NCBI RefSeq assembly: GCF_029892155.1
Contig: NZ_JARZAG010000013.1
Span: 124,001-188,000, forward strand
Direction: 5' to 3'
DNA: 64,000 bases
Source: Kitasatospora sp. GAS204B
GTDB lineage: Bacteria; Actinomycetota; Actinomycetes; Streptomycetales; Streptomycetaceae
Shown: in pieces, positions 26,779 through 36,253 of the stretch
How the letters are laid out: every line of letters begins with the position of its first letter
Position numbering within the stretch: the stretch's first letter is position 1
The notes under the pieces: generated by a model
What the model saw: the letters and a program-made list of their open reading frames with translations, nothing else
Told to the model about the DNA's origin: nothing
Databases searched by the model: none
Made by a program: the position numbers and the translations under genes

Positions 26779-28866
26779 CGGCGCGGGGCGGATCGCCCGC
26801 TCCAGCTCGTCGAGCGCCTGGAGCAGCAACCGGGAGCCGGCGCGCAGCACGTCCAGTTGCCCCGGCTGCCGGTCCAGTTCCCGTGCCCAGGCCCGCCGAG
26901 CCGCCCGCAGCGGCCCGAAGTCGGCCGCCGTCCCGGTCAGCACCGCCGCCCCGGCCGCCGCGGTCGCGCGCGCCAGTTCCTGCCCGAACTCGGCGGCTCC
27001 CGGCACCGGTTCGGCCTGCCGGCCGGGCAGGTGGGCCTCCATCAGCAGCACCACCCGGGAGAGGAGGCCGAGCGCCTCGCGGGCTCGCCCCAGCTGCCCG
27101 AGGCTCAGCTGCGGTGAGTGCACCCGGTGCCGCACCGGCTCGGCCGCCGCCCGCTCCCGCGCCAGCAGGAAGGCCGCCCGCGCCTCCCTGGCGTCCAGCA
27201 GCGCCCGCCGCACCGCCCGCGGGTCGCGCCCGGCCGGGTCGCCGTAGCCGGCCAGCACGGCGGCGGCGTACCGGCCCACGGCGGTGATCCACTCGGCGGT
27301 CCGCTCGGGCAGCCGCGCGGTCTCCCAGGTCGGGAAGAGCGCGTAGCCGAGCAGCGCCACCCCGCCGCCCAGCAGGGTCATCAGGATCCGCTCCCGGGCG
27401 GTCTCCAGCGGCGCTCCGGGCTCCATCCCGAGCAGGAAGACCACGTAGGCGGAGACGCAGGTGGTCATCAGCGCGTAGCCGGTGCGCAGGGTCAGGTAGG
27501 CGCCCGCGATGCAGACCACGGCGAGCGCGCAGGCCGCCCAGTTCCCCGGATGCAGCAGCTCCACCACCCCGGTGGCCAGCAGCACGCCGACCAGGGTGCC
27601 CACCACCCGGGCCACACCCCGGCTGTAGGTCTGCCCGAAGTCGGGACGGATCACCATCGCGGCGGTCATCGCCGCCCAGTAGCTGTGGTGCAGGCCGGTC
27701 AGCCGGGCCAGCAAGTAGGCGGCGGTGACCACGCCGGACAGCCGCAGCGCGTGCCGCAACACCGGCGAGCCGGCCCGCAGTTGGTGGCGGACGGTCCGCA
27801 CGGCCACCGGCACCATCTTGGCCAGGCCGGGCCGCAGCAGCGCGCCGCCGGAGCCGGCGATCGGCGTCTGCAGGGTGGACTCGGTGTTCTGGTCGAGGGT
27901 GCCGAAGGCCCGGTCGAGCAGCGTGGTGAGCCGGCGGGCGGCGCGCAGCGCGGGGCCGCTCAGCACCGGGTGGAGCGGGGCGGCCAGCGCGGTGGTGACG
28001 GCGCCCGGATAGCTGGGCGGGTCGCCGGTGCGGATCGCCCGGGCCAGCACGTCCAGCAGTTGGGCGGCGCCGCCCAGCAACTCCCTGACCCGGTCCCGCT
28101 CGGGGCCCTCGGCGGCCGCGCCGAGCTGCGGGTCGGAGATCGCGGCCAGGGTGGGGCGGATCCGCTCGGCCAGCCCGCGCAGCCCGCGCAGTTCCGGCGG
28201 GCGGCGGCGCTGCTGCCAGGGCGTCAGGGCCGCGGCGTGCCGGGCGGTCATCAGCGGGCCGGGGTCGATGGCGGCGTGCGGGTCCTGCCGCAGCCGGCGG
28301 GCGTAGTCGGCCAGCGAGGCGTACGCGTCGGCCAGCGCGTCCCGCTGGGCGCCCCAGTTCTTGATCGGCCAGAGCGTGATCAGCAACGCCTGGACCCCGC
28401 CGCCGAGCGCGCAGAGCAGCGCGTGCGCCACGGCGGTCGGCACGCTGACGGGCAGTTGGACCACCACCAGCATCACGGTCAGCGTGTTGGTGGCCACCAC
28501 CCCGGCGGTCGGGCCGAGCGCCCAGGCCAGGCCCGCCGCGAACGCCCAGGCGGCGAGCAGCACCGGGAAGAGCCCGGTCACCGAGACCGCCAGGTAACCG
28601 AGGAACGTGCTGACGCCCAGGCCGAGACCCGCGGCCAGCGCCAGCGAGGGGCGTGGCCGGAAGCTGCGCTGGAAGGTCGCGGTGCCGGCGATGAAGGCGC
28701 CCATCGCGGCCGAGGTGGCCGGGCGCGGCCCGCCGATCGCGAGCACCGGGAAGACCACCAGCGCCACTGCCAGCGCCCCGCGCACCGCCCGGACCGGATC
28801 GCTCAACGCCCGTTCCAGGCGCAGGCCCGCGCGCCCGGTGTGGCGAAGGGCGGTGAGCCAGGGCAT
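26677..28866 (-). CDS. FUSC family (aromatic acid exporter-like) membrane protein
   Basis: A 729-residue integral membrane protein with two sets of about five to six helices (about residues 25-165 and 380-510) separated and followed by cytoplasmic helical regions, the FUSC/YccS/AaeB layout. The second set carries YWAAMTAAMVIRPDFGQTYS and RGVARVVGTLVGVLLATGVV, the family's best-conserved block. It starts 10 bases after the HTTM gene, so it is the last gene of a four-gene minus-strand run. Its 3' end runs 102 bases into the convergent TrmH gene. Confidence 0.9.
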   Translation of the reverse strand: MPWLTALRHTGRAGLRLERALSDPVRAVRGALAVALVVFPVLAIGGPRPATSAAMGAFIAGTATFQRSFRPRPSLALAAGLGLGVSTFLGYLAVSVTGLFPVLLAAWAFAAGLAWALGPTAGVVATNTLTVMLVVVQLPVSVPTAVAHALLCALGGGVQALLITLWPIKNWGAQRDALADAYASLADYARRLRQDPHAAIDPGPLMTARHAAALTPWQQRRRPPELRGLRGLAERIRPTLAAISDPQLGAAAEGPERDRVRELLGGAAQLLDVLARAIRTGDPPSYPGAVTTALAAPLHPVLSGPALRAARRLTTLLDRAFGTLDQNTESTLQTPIAGSGGALLRPGLAKMVPVAVRTVRHQLRAGSPVLRHALRLSGVVTAAYLLARLTGLHHSYWAAMTAAMVIRPDFGQTYSRGVARVVGTLVGVLLATGVVELLHPGNWAACALAVVCIAGAYLTLRTGYALMTTCVSAYVVFLLGMEPGAPLETARERILMTLLGGGVALLGYALFPTWETARLPERTAEWITAVGRYAAAVLAGYGDPAGRDPRAVRRALLDAREARAAFLLARERAAAEPVRHRVHSPQLSLGQLGRAREALGLLSRVVLLMEAHLPGRQAEPVPGAAEFGQELARATAAAGAAVLTGTAADFGPLRAARRAWARELDRQPGQLDVLRAGSRLLLQALDELERAIRPAPSAGGGVGLPVEEAHADRGGQVEAGDQRAHRDRQ

Positions 28867-28876
28867 ACCGGACAGT

Positions 28877-30169
28877 CTAGGTGGCCACCGGCCGCCGCCC
28901 GGCGGCGCCGAGGACCGAACGGACCCGCCCGCCCAGCCACAGCAGCGCGCCGGTCGGCAGGAAGACGGCGTCGGCCGCGACCATCGCCAGCGAGAAGATC
29001 GGCAGGCCGAGCAGCACCGCGATCGCCAGGTGCTCGGTGATCATCACCGCCAGCAGCACGTTCTTCACCCGCCGGTTGACCAGCGTGAAGGGGAAGGCGA
29101 CCTGCACCAGCACGGTGCCGTAGGAGCAGACGAAGACCAGCACCGCGCTGCCACCGAGCAGCGCGGACAGGCCCGGCCACGGCGTGAAGTAGTCCAGGTG
29201 CAACGGGTAGTAGAGGGCGCTGCCGTCCTGCCAGCGCGAGCCCTGCACCTTGTACCAGCCGGCCGTCGAGTAGACCAGCACCACCTGCGCGGCGATCACC
29301 ACCATCGCGCAGTGGTGCAGCATGGTGGCCAGTGCGTCCAGCACGGCCCGCGGCTCCCCGCCGGGCCAGCGGCGCCCGACCAGCCACCAGAGCGCCGCGA
29401 ACGCCCAGAGCGTCCAGAACAGCACCGACCAGCCGAGGTAGGGCCAGCCGTCGCCGCGCCAGGTCAGGTGTCCGGTCAGCTGAGCCGCCGTCAGCAGCGC
29501 ACCGCCGAGCACCCAGAGCAGCACCCCGACCGCGTCACCGCCGCCGCCCCTGGCGCGCCGCCGGGCGTCCAGCGACCAGACCTCGGCGCAGCGGGTGAAG
29601 ACCAGGTAGATCGCCATCAGGTGGACGATGTTGTCGCCGCCGTCGCCGACCAGGATGTTCCGGTTCTGCACCGAGACCACGGCCACCAGGAAGAAGACCG
29701 AGCTGAACCTGGTCCGCCAGCCGAGCAGCAACAGCACCCCGGCCAGGATCGCCAGCAGGTAGCAGCCCTCGAACCACCAGCCCTCGTCGCGCCAGACCAG
29801 CACGGTGAAGGCGTGGGTGTCGCCCAGCAGGTCGCGGACCAGCCCCGGGCTCCACGGCGAGCGGTCGCCGTACAGCACCCGGCGATGGGGCCACTCGCGC
29901 AGCAGGTGCAGGGTGAAGACCAGGGCGAAGCCGATCCGCACCACGGCCGCCTGATGCCGGGCCAGCGGGCGGGCCGAGAAGGCGGTGCAGCCGGCCGACA
30001 CGGCGTCCCGCAGCTGCGCGCCCAGCCGCGGGCGAAGCGGCGGGGGAGACGGGGGAGCGACGGCGGGCGCCGGGGCCACCGCAGTCGGGTCCGCCGGGGC
30101 CGGCTGGCCGCCCTGGCGCGGGATCCCGGCCAGCAGCCCCTCGGTCCCGGTCTCCGGCTGCCCGGTCAT
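28877..30169 (-). CDS. HTTM domain membrane protein
   Basis: A 430-residue protein with seven or more membrane helices after a Pro/Ala-rich leader (to about residue 55). The HTTM (gamma-carboxylase-like) features include AAVVRIGFALVFTLHLLREW, STAGWYKVQGSRWQDGSALY and YYPLHLDYFTPWPGLSALL. ATG at 30169 overlaps the upstream stop as ATGA, so translation is coupled to the DUF5819 gene; these two families are usual partners. A vitamin-K-type carboxylase activity is not expected; the role is unknown. Confidence 0.92.
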   Translation of the reverse strand: MTGQPETGTEGLLAGIPRQGGQPAPADPTAVAPAPAVAPPSPPPLRPRLGAQLRDAVSAGCTAFSARPLARHQAAVVRIGFALVFTLHLLREWPHRRVLYGDRSPWSPGLVRDLLGDTHAFTVLVWRDEGWWFEGCYLLAILAGVLLLLGWRTRFSSVFFLVAVVSVQNRNILVGDGGDNIVHLMAIYLVFTRCAEVWSLDARRRARGGGGDAVGVLLWVLGGALLTAAQLTGHLTWRGDGWPYLGWSVLFWTLWAFAALWWLVGRRWPGGEPRAVLDALATMLHHCAMVVIAAQVVLVYSTAGWYKVQGSRWQDGSALYYPLHLDYFTPWPGLSALLGGSAVLVFVCSYGTVLVQVAFPFTLVNRRVKNVLLAVMITEHLAIAVLLGLPIFSLAMVAADAVFLPTGALLWLGGRVRSVLGAAGRRPVAT

Positions 30170-30813
30170 GACAGACCGCCGTAGTCCGCCGTGCTCACCG
30201 GCCACCAGGGGAGTTGCCGGTACTGCGGCGCGGTGGACCACTGCTGGGTGCTCCACGGTGGCGGCGCCACCGCCGTGGTGGCCGAGCGCAGTTCGATCCC
30301 GGTGACCGGGGCGCCGTCCAGACTCCGGCCGAGCCGCTGCAGCGCGATCCGCTTGAGGTACTCCTGGGCCAGCCCGCCGCGCTGCCCGACCGGATTCTCG
30401 TCCGAGGTGTGGCTGCCGTCGTAGAAGTCCCAGGCCCGGCGCAGCAGGTTCTGGTCGACGTGGCTGGGGATCGGGTTGCCGCGGATCGCCGCGATGTCCT
30501 GGGCCGTCAGGTCGACCCAGGCACCGTCCCCGGCGGCGCTGCGCAGCCGGGCCTCGACGCTGATGTTCTGCTGCAGCGGGTCGGGCGCGAAGAGCTTCCA
30601 GTTCTGCTCGAACTCGGGGTAGACCAGCCCGTCGACCTGGCTCTGGTACCGCTGCGAGAGCGAGTTGGGCGGCGCCACGCTCAGGAAGACCAGGCCGAGG
30701 AAGACGGCCGTGCCGAGCACCAGCGCCGCACCGCCGCCCACCAGCACCGCCAGCGCGGGCCGCGACCAGGCGCGTTCGGCGGCCGGCTCGCCCGGCTCGT
30801 CAGCGTCGGTCAT
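30166..30813 (-). CDS. DUF5819 family membrane-anchored protein
   Basis: A 215-residue protein from the ATG at 30813 (MTDADEPGEPAAERAW), ribosome site GGAATGGGGCC. One membrane helix (ALAVLVGGGAALVLGTAVFL) then an extracytoplasmic domain: VAPPNSLSQRYQSQVDGLVY, EFEQNWKLFAPDPLQQNISV, LRRAWDFYDGSH. The NWKLFAPDP motif is characteristic of DUF5819. The stop overlaps the HTTM start, implying a two-protein complex at the membrane. Function unknown. Confidence 0.92.
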   Translation of the reverse strand: MTDADEPGEPAAERAWSRPALAVLVGGGAALVLGTAVFLGLVFLSVAPPNSLSQRYQSQVDGLVYPEFEQNWKLFAPDPLQQNISVEARLRSAAGDGAWVDLTAQDIAAIRGNPIPSHVDQNLLRRAWDFYDGSHTSDENPVGQRGGLAQEYLKRIALQRLGRSLDGAPVTGIELRSATTAVAPPPWSTQQWSTAPQYRQLPWWPVSTADYGGLS

Positions 30814-30826
30814 CCGGCCCCATTCC

Positions 30827-30889
30827 TTCCCTGCCAGGGCCTTTCCCTGCCAGGGCCCTCCCTGCCCAGGGCCTCTCCCTACCAGGGCC
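30827..30889. repeat. Four tandem 15-16 bp units in an intergenic gap
   Basis: TTCCCTGCCAGGGCC-type units repeat four times (30827-30841, 30842-30857, 30858-30873, 30874-30889) with small changes; each contains a CCCTG-N-CAGGG-type mini-palindrome. They fill nearly the whole 82-base gap between the rhodanese stop and the DUF5819 start. Possible protein-binding array or RNA processing/attenuation site. Confidence 0.8.
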
Positions 30890-30895
30890 AGCACC

Positions 30896-32164
30896 CTAGA
30901 GCACGTAGGCGTCTTTCCCCGAGCTGCTCACCATCGGGCGGCCAGCCTGGGCCCAGGCGAACATGCCACCGTCCACGTTGAAGGCCTCCCGCTCCTGCTG
31001 GCCGACGAGGTACTGCACCACCTGGGCGGAGCGGCCGCCGACCCGGCAGACCACGTACAGCGGGACGTCGGCCGGCAACTCGCCGGTGCGGGCGACGAAC
31101 TCGCCGATCGGGATGTGCAGCGCGCCCTCGGCGTGCCCCGCGTCCCACTCGTCCTGCTCGCGCACGTCCACCAGGACCGCGTCGGCGGGCAGGCTCTGGA
31201 CCTGGACGGTGGGGATCTGCTGGAACATGCGCGGGCTCTCCTGCACGGGTGTCGGCGGTACGGACGTCGGTGGTACGGACGTCGGTGTCGGTGCCCCATT
31301 GTCCACCGGATCGGCCGGCAACCGGCCCAGTTCGGCCTGCAGGGCGGCGGCCTTGGCCAGCAGTTGCTCGGCCAACTCGGCCAGCAGCTGGTCCGGGTCG
31401 CCCGGGGCCAGCGCCAGCAGCGAGCCCATCGCGGTGGACTCCAGGCGGACCTGCTCGGTGGCCAGCTCGGCGATCCGCGCGGAGAGCCAGTCCAGCCGCT
31501 GCAGCAGCCAGGCGCCGCGGTCGGGGGCGGCGAAGTCGGGGGCGGACTCCGGGGCGGTGGACCACTCCTGGGTCAGCGACTCCAGCGCCGCCGCGTCACC
31601 GCGCGCGTAGGCCTCGTTGGCCCGGGCGATGAAGGCGGAGCGCCGCTGCTGCTCGGCCGGGTCGGTGGACAGGTCGGGGTGAGCCCGCCGGGCCAGCTCG
31701 CGGTAGAGCCGCTGGGCCTCCTTGCCGGGACGCACCCGCCGCGGCTGCTCGAGCTGCTCGTCGGCGGCAGTCCCGTCCGTCCCGTCCGTCCCGCCCGCCG
31801 CGGCCTCGGCGGCCCGCTGCTCGGCCTGCCGCACGCTGTCGAAGAGCGTGTCCAGGTCCGGCAGTTCGTCCACCAGCCGGCGCGCGTCCACCGCCCGGCG
31901 CAGGTCCTCGGGGCTGCCGGTGCGCGCGGCCACGGCCTCGGCGACCAGCGCCTCCAGCTCGTCGATCCGGGCGTAGAGCGGGCCCAGGCGCTCGTGGTGG
32001 ATCAGCGCGAAGTTGTCGATCTCGACCCGCAGGGTCTCGACGTCGACCTCCAGCGTCAGCCAGGCCAACTCGGTGGCCGCGACCCGCTCCTCCAGCCGCT
32101 GCCGCTCCGGGTCCGCCCAGCGGACGGGACTCACCGCGGTCACCTGCTCGCCTCGCTCTGCCAT
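30896..32164 (-). CDS. J-like coiled-coil protein fused in frame to rhodanese domain
   Basis: A 422-residue continuous frame from the ATG at 32164 (MAERGEQVTAVSPVRWADPE). Residues to about 310 are helical, with a degenerate J-domain-like piece AQRLYRELARRAHPDLSTDP and SAFIARANEAYARGDAAALE. A Pro/Thr/Ser linker from a 15-bp tandem repeat (31251-31280) follows. The last 110 residues are a rhodanese domain (VQVQSLPADAVLVDVREQDE) with the loop VVCRVGGRSAQV carrying the catalytic cysteine. An internal ATG at 31228 with GGAG nine bases upstream could start the rhodanese alone, as in relatives where I recall two genes. It is first in the run with DUF5819, HTTM and FUSC. Confidence 0.8.
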   Translation of the reverse strand: MAERGEQVTAVSPVRWADPERQRLEERVAATELAWLTLEVDVETLRVEIDNFALIHHERLGPLYARIDELEALVAEAVAARTGSPEDLRRAVDARRLVDELPDLDTLFDSVRQAEQRAAEAAAGGTDGTDGTAADEQLEQPRRVRPGKEAQRLYRELARRAHPDLSTDPAEQQRRSAFIARANEAYARGDAAALESLTQEWSTAPESAPDFAAPDRGAWLLQRLDWLSARIAELATEQVRLESTAMGSLLALAPGDPDQLLAELAEQLLAKAAALQAELGRLPADPVDNGAPTPTSVPPTSVPPTPVQESPRMFQQIPTVQVQSLPADAVLVDVREQDEWDAGHAEGALHIPIGEFVARTGELPADVPLYVVCRVGGRSAQVVQYLVGQQEREAFNVDGGMFAWAQAGRPMVSSSGKDAYVL

Positions 32165-32458
32165 CGTGTCCCGTCGTTCCCGTCGTCGTGCCACGCCGCC
32201 CTACCGCACCGCCGTACCGGCGGACGGGCCGCGTCGAGCCTACCCGGGCCGGGGAGCGGGACCGGGAGGGCCGCAGGGGCGGCGAGATCCGGCCAACGAA
32301 GTCATGGACAGGGCGTGCGACAGGGCGCACGCTGGGTGACACGCAACTGATACCGAGGAATCTGGCGGTTTCGGTACCGGCTCGGGGCCGGTCCGTGCTT
32401 CGCTGGAGGCGGCAACAGGCCCAGCAGCGGCCGGACAGGCGGGAGCGACACGAATCCC

Positions 32459-35245
32459 ATGGCGGACGACCCGAACTCCACAGCGGACACCCCGGCGAAC
32501 CAGCCCCGCGCCCTGGGCTCGGTCGCCGCGCCGCCGCCGCTCGTCGATCCGGAGCCCGCCGACCAACCGGCGGGCGTGGTGGCGATGGTGCGGCTGGCAG
32601 CCGTGCTGGTCGATCCGGACGGCCGGATCGCGCTGTGGAACCGCGGCGCCGAGGAGCTCTTCGGCCACCGCACCGAGACGGTCCAGGGCCGCACCGCCGG
32701 CGGCCTGCTGCCCGCCGTGGAGCCGCGCTCGCTGACCCGGGCACCGCTGGCGGCCGGGCGCCGCTGCGATGCCTTCGACACCCTGGACGACCTGACCCGG
32801 GCCGGCGCCTGGGCCGGCCTGATGCCGGTCACCGATCGCGAGGAGCGCTCCCGCTCGGTGCTCTGGTGGGTCTACCCGCTGCTCGAAGCGGACGGCCGGA
32901 GCCTGCTGGCGCTGGCCGCCGACGCCCGCCCGCTGCGGGCTCGCGGCCCGCGGATCGCGATCGGCCGCCGGCTGCTGCCCTACGCGGCGGCCGAGACCAA
33001 CTGCTGGGGCGCCGCCCGCCCGGACGCCCAGGGGAGCTTCCACCGGATCTCGGCCGCGCTGGGTGGCACCGTCCCCGGCTCGGCCAGCCCGCTCGCACCG
33101 CTGCTGCCCAGGATCGGCCCGGTCCGGCTGCGCGCGATGCTGCGCCAGGTCGCCACCGCCGGCGCGCCCGCGCTCTGGGTGGACGACGGCACCAGGCTGC
33201 CGGTCGTCCCCTACGAGCCGCTCTCCGCAGGCGTGGCCCAACTCGCGGCCGGGCTCGGTCGCCGCTACCCCACCGCCCAGCAGCGCTCCGCCGCGGCCGC
33301 CGGGCAGCTGGGCCTGCGGGTGGTCCCGGAACCGCGCCCCGAACCCCGGGCCGCCGCCGAGCCCCGCCTCGACCCGGCCGCCCCGGCCCTACCGGCGCAG
33401 CATCGCCCGCAACCGGGCGCCGGCGCCCCGAGCCCCGCACCGACCCCGGGAGCCCCCCTGACGACCGATCAGCAACCCGCCGCCACCGCCCAGCCGCCCG
33501 CCACCATGCTGCCCCTGCCGGCGACCGGCGAGCGGACCAGGCCCCCGGCCGACCAGCTGGCCCCGCTGCTGACCGACGGTCAGGCCGGCGAGCAGCTGAC
33601 CCTGCTGAACGAGGTCGGCGGCAAGGTCGGCACCACGCTCGACCTGGACACCACCGCCCGCGAGCTGTGCCAGGTGCTGGTCCCCCGGGTGGCCGACTTC
33701 GCCTGCGTCGACCTGCTGGACCGGCTGATCTCGGACGCCGAGCTGCCCGAGGAGGCGCCGGACGACGACACCATGCTGCGCCGGGTGGCCCGCAGCTACC
33801 ACGAGTCGGCCGGCACCTGGTCGCACGTGCTGGAGGAGGGCGCGCTGCTGGCGATGCCCCGCAGCACCCCGCCCGGCATGGCGCTGCAGCGCAACCAGGC
33901 GGTGCTGGTCCCGGTGGTCGGCGAGGACCTGGCGGTGGACTACGCGGCGGCGCTCGGCGGCGGGCCGAGCCTGGTGCCGGTGGTCTCCGGGCGCTCGATG
34001 CTGGTGCTGCCGCTCTCCGCGCGCGGCACCGTGCTCGGCATCCTCAAACTGCTGCGGCTGCCCGACCGCGCCCCCTTCGACGAGGCCGACGCCGCCACCC
34101 TGCGCGAGCTGGCCGCCCGGGCCGCGCTGTCGCTGGACAACGCCCGGCTGCACCGGGCCGAGTCCAAGATGGCCACCACCCTGCAGCGCTCGATGATCCC
34201 GACCCGCCCGCCGCAGATCCCCGGCGTCCAGATCGCGCACCGCTACCTGCCGGGCGACCGGCGCGCCGAGGTCGGCGGCGACTGGTTCGACGCGATCCAG
34301 CTGCCCGGCAGCCGGGTGGCCCTGGTGGTCGGCGACGTGATGGGCCACGGCCTGCACTCGGCCGCCGCGATGGGCCGCTTCCGCACCGCGATGCAGACCC
34401 TGGCCGCGCTCGACCTGCCGCCGGGCCAGCTGCTGCGCCACCTGGACAACCTGGCCCAGAAGATCGGCGACGACCATCTGGCGACCTGCCTCTACGCGGT
34501 CTACGACCCGATCAACCGCACCTGCGAGCTGGCCAGCGCCGGCCACGTGCCACCGGTCCTGGTGCATCCGGACGGCACCGGCGAACTGCTGGAGATCCCG
34601 GCCGGCGCGCCGATCGGGGTGGGCGGGGTGCCGTTCGTGGCCAAGAAGATCGACGTGGTCGACGGCTCGATGCTGGTGATGTGCACCGACGGGCTGGTCG
34701 AGGTGCGCGGCGGTGACATAGGAGAGGGCCTGGCGGCGCTCTGCGGGAACCTGATCGATCCCAAGCAGACGCCCGACGAGGCCTGCGACACGGTGCTCGA
34801 CCGGCTGCACTCGGACGACCGCAAGGACGACGTGGCGCTGCTGGTTGCGCGATTCGACGGCGTGGCCGAGACCGAGGTGGCCACCTGGACCCTCGCGGTG
34901 GACAGGGCCGAGGTGCGCCGGGCCCGCCGGCTGGTCCGCGACCAGCTGGCGGCCTGGCAGCTGAGCGCGCTCAGCGACACCACCGAGCTGCTGGTCAGCG
35001 AGCTGGTCACGAACGCGGTCCGGGTGGCCAGGGACTACGTCCAGCTGCAGCTGATCCGGGTGGACAAGCTGCTGGTGGAGGTCAGCGACGACAACCACAA
35101 CCTGCCGTCGCTGGAGCCCGCCGAGTCGATGGACGAGAACGGTCGCGGCCTCAACCTGGTCAGCAAGCTCGCCGAGCGCTGGGGGACCGCCCGCAAGGCG
35201 GTCGGCAAGGTGGTCTGGTTCGAGCAGCCGCTGCCGCGCGGCTGA
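32459..35245 (+). CDS. SpoIIE-type PP2C phosphatase with PAS, GAF and anti-sigma kinase domains
   Basis: A 928-residue cytoplasmic signalling protein. A PAS domain (about 45-105: VVAMVRLAAVLVDPDGRIAL, GAEELFGHRTETV), a Pro/Ala-rich linker (about 285-360), a GAF domain (about 375-565), a SpoIIE/RsbU phosphatase (from LQRSMIPTRPPQIPGVQIAH at about 575; metal aspartates in EVGGDWFDA, VVGDVMGHG, MCTDG and SDDRKDDVAL), and a C-terminal HATPase_c anti-sigma-factor-kinase domain (ELLVSELVTNAVRVA, DENGRGLNLVSKLAERWG). Streptomyces use many such phosphatases to release sigma factors through anti-sigma antagonists. Partner genes are not adjacent. Confidence 0.93.
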   Translation: MADDPNSTADTPANQPRALGSVAAPPPLVDPEPADQPAGVVAMVRLAAVLVDPDGRIALWNRGAEELFGHRTETVQGRTAGGLLPAVEPRSLTRAPLAAGRRCDAFDTLDDLTRAGAWAGLMPVTDREERSRSVLWWVYPLLEADGRSLLALAADARPLRARGPRIAIGRRLLPYAAAETNCWGAARPDAQGSFHRISAALGGTVPGSASPLAPLLPRIGPVRLRAMLRQVATAGAPALWVDDGTRLPVVPYEPLSAGVAQLAAGLGRRYPTAQQRSAAAAGQLGLRVVPEPRPEPRAAAEPRLDPAAPALPAQHRPQPGAGAPSPAPTPGAPLTTDQQPAATAQPPATMLPLPATGERTRPPADQLAPLLTDGQAGEQLTLLNEVGGKVGTTLDLDTTARELCQVLVPRVADFACVDLLDRLISDAELPEEAPDDDTMLRRVARSYHESAGTWSHVLEEGALLAMPRSTPPGMALQRNQAVLVPVVGEDLAVDYAAALGGGPSLVPVVSGRSMLVLPLSARGTVLGILKLLRLPDRAPFDEADAATLRELAARAALSLDNARLHRAESKMATTLQRSMIPTRPPQIPGVQIAHRYLPGDRRAEVGGDWFDAIQLPGSRVALVVGDVMGHGLHSAAAMGRFRTAMQTLAALDLPPGQLLRHLDNLAQKIGDDHLATCLYAVYDPINRTCELASAGHVPPVLVHPDGTGELLEIPAGAPIGVGGVPFVAKKIDVVDGSMLVMCTDGLVEVRGGDIGEGLAALCGNLIDPKQTPDEACDTVLDRLHSDDRKDDVALLVARFDGVAETEVATWTLAVDRAEVRRARRLVRDQLAAWQLSALSDTTELLVSELVTNAVRVARDYVQLQLIRVDKLLVEVSDDNHNLPSLEPAESMDENGRGLNLVSKLAERWGTARKAVGKVVWFEQPLPRG

Positions 35246-35264
35246 ACCGGACCACCCAGCCGGG

Positions 35265-36077
35265 TCACGCCGTGCGCTGGCGGTCCGCGCTGAACAGGGT
35301 GGCCGCACCGACCCCGGTGAGCACCCGCGGCCAGTAGCTGCCGAAGACCTCGCCGGAGGCCGCGATCAGCACGGCGGTGATGATCGCCACGATGTGCTCC
35401 TGGCCGGCCAGGTTCGGCACCAGCACGGCCTCGCCGAGCATGGCCGCCATGACCGCGGCGCCGGTGAACCAGGCCCTGGACTTCCAGGCGATGCAGATCG
35501 CCAGCGCCACCACGGCCGCCGAGGGACCGGTGTCCCGCATGTGCGCGACCGCGCCGGGAAGGCCGAACAGGTGCTCGGGGCCGAGCCGCACGCCGATCCG
35601 CGCGTAGATCGTGCCGGTCAGCGTGCAGGCGTAGGCGATGAAGAGCGTCGCCTTGCGGCCCAGCACGATCTCGGCGATCCCGAAGACCAGCAGGACCTGC
35701 ACGAGCGCCCCCCAGACCGGCAGGTCCAGGGCCGGCACGTAGAGCGACAACGGGGTGCGCAGCAGCGATACGTCGAGCGGCAGCCCGGCTTTGATCACGC
35801 CGATCCGGGTGACGAACGACTCTCCCCCCGGCAGGTGCTGAACAATGCTGAACAGGAGGATCAGGAACGTCGCGACGACCGCCAACGGAATGGACGCGAA
35901 GCGCTTGCGCGCCACGTGCTCCCGGACGGTGCCGAACAATGTTCCCCACTCGGCGACGACGGCCCGGCGCAACAGCGCCCCCCGCCCTTGTCGCGCGCCC
36001 CCCGTGTGGGTCCTCTGGTCCACGACTGCCTCTCTCGTCGATTTCCCCGCTATGTCAAGCCTAGATAAGTGGAACAT
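35265..36077 (-). CDS. Rhomboid-like membrane protein
   Basis: A 270-residue protein with about six membrane helices (for example FASIPLAVVATFLILLFSIV, GALVQVLLVFGIAEIVLGRK, EHIVAIITAVLIAASGEVFG). The layout matches the rhomboid-like proteins that sit next to MprF-type genes in Streptomyces; the GxSG and His pair of active rhomboid proteases is not evident, so it is probably not a protease. It follows the aminoacyl-phospholipid synthase gene by 176 bases on the same strand. Confidence 0.78.
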   Translation of the reverse strand: MFHLSRLDIAGKSTREAVVDQRTHTGGARQGRGALLRRAVVAEWGTLFGTVREHVARKRFASIPLAVVATFLILLFSIVQHLPGGESFVTRIGVIKAGLPLDVSLLRTPLSLYVPALDLPVWGALVQVLLVFGIAEIVLGRKATLFIAYACTLTGTIYARIGVRLGPEHLFGLPGAVAHMRDTGPSAAVVALAICIAWKSRAWFTGAAVMAAMLGEAVLVPNLAGQEHIVAIITAVLIAASGEVFGSYWPRVLTGVGAATLFSADRQRTA

Positions 36078-36253
36078 CTCCCGCTTCGGTCTTCATACCC
36101 ATATTCGACTCATCCTCAGGTGGGATATCGCACGTGTTGATCTCAGGGCCGACCCCGAGGCCCACCCCGAGAACAGCACCATCGGCTATATCCCGCCCTG
36201 AAGAACGCTCGGTCGACAGCGCGTTCGGGTTCCCTCCGCCCCCCGGCGGAGGG

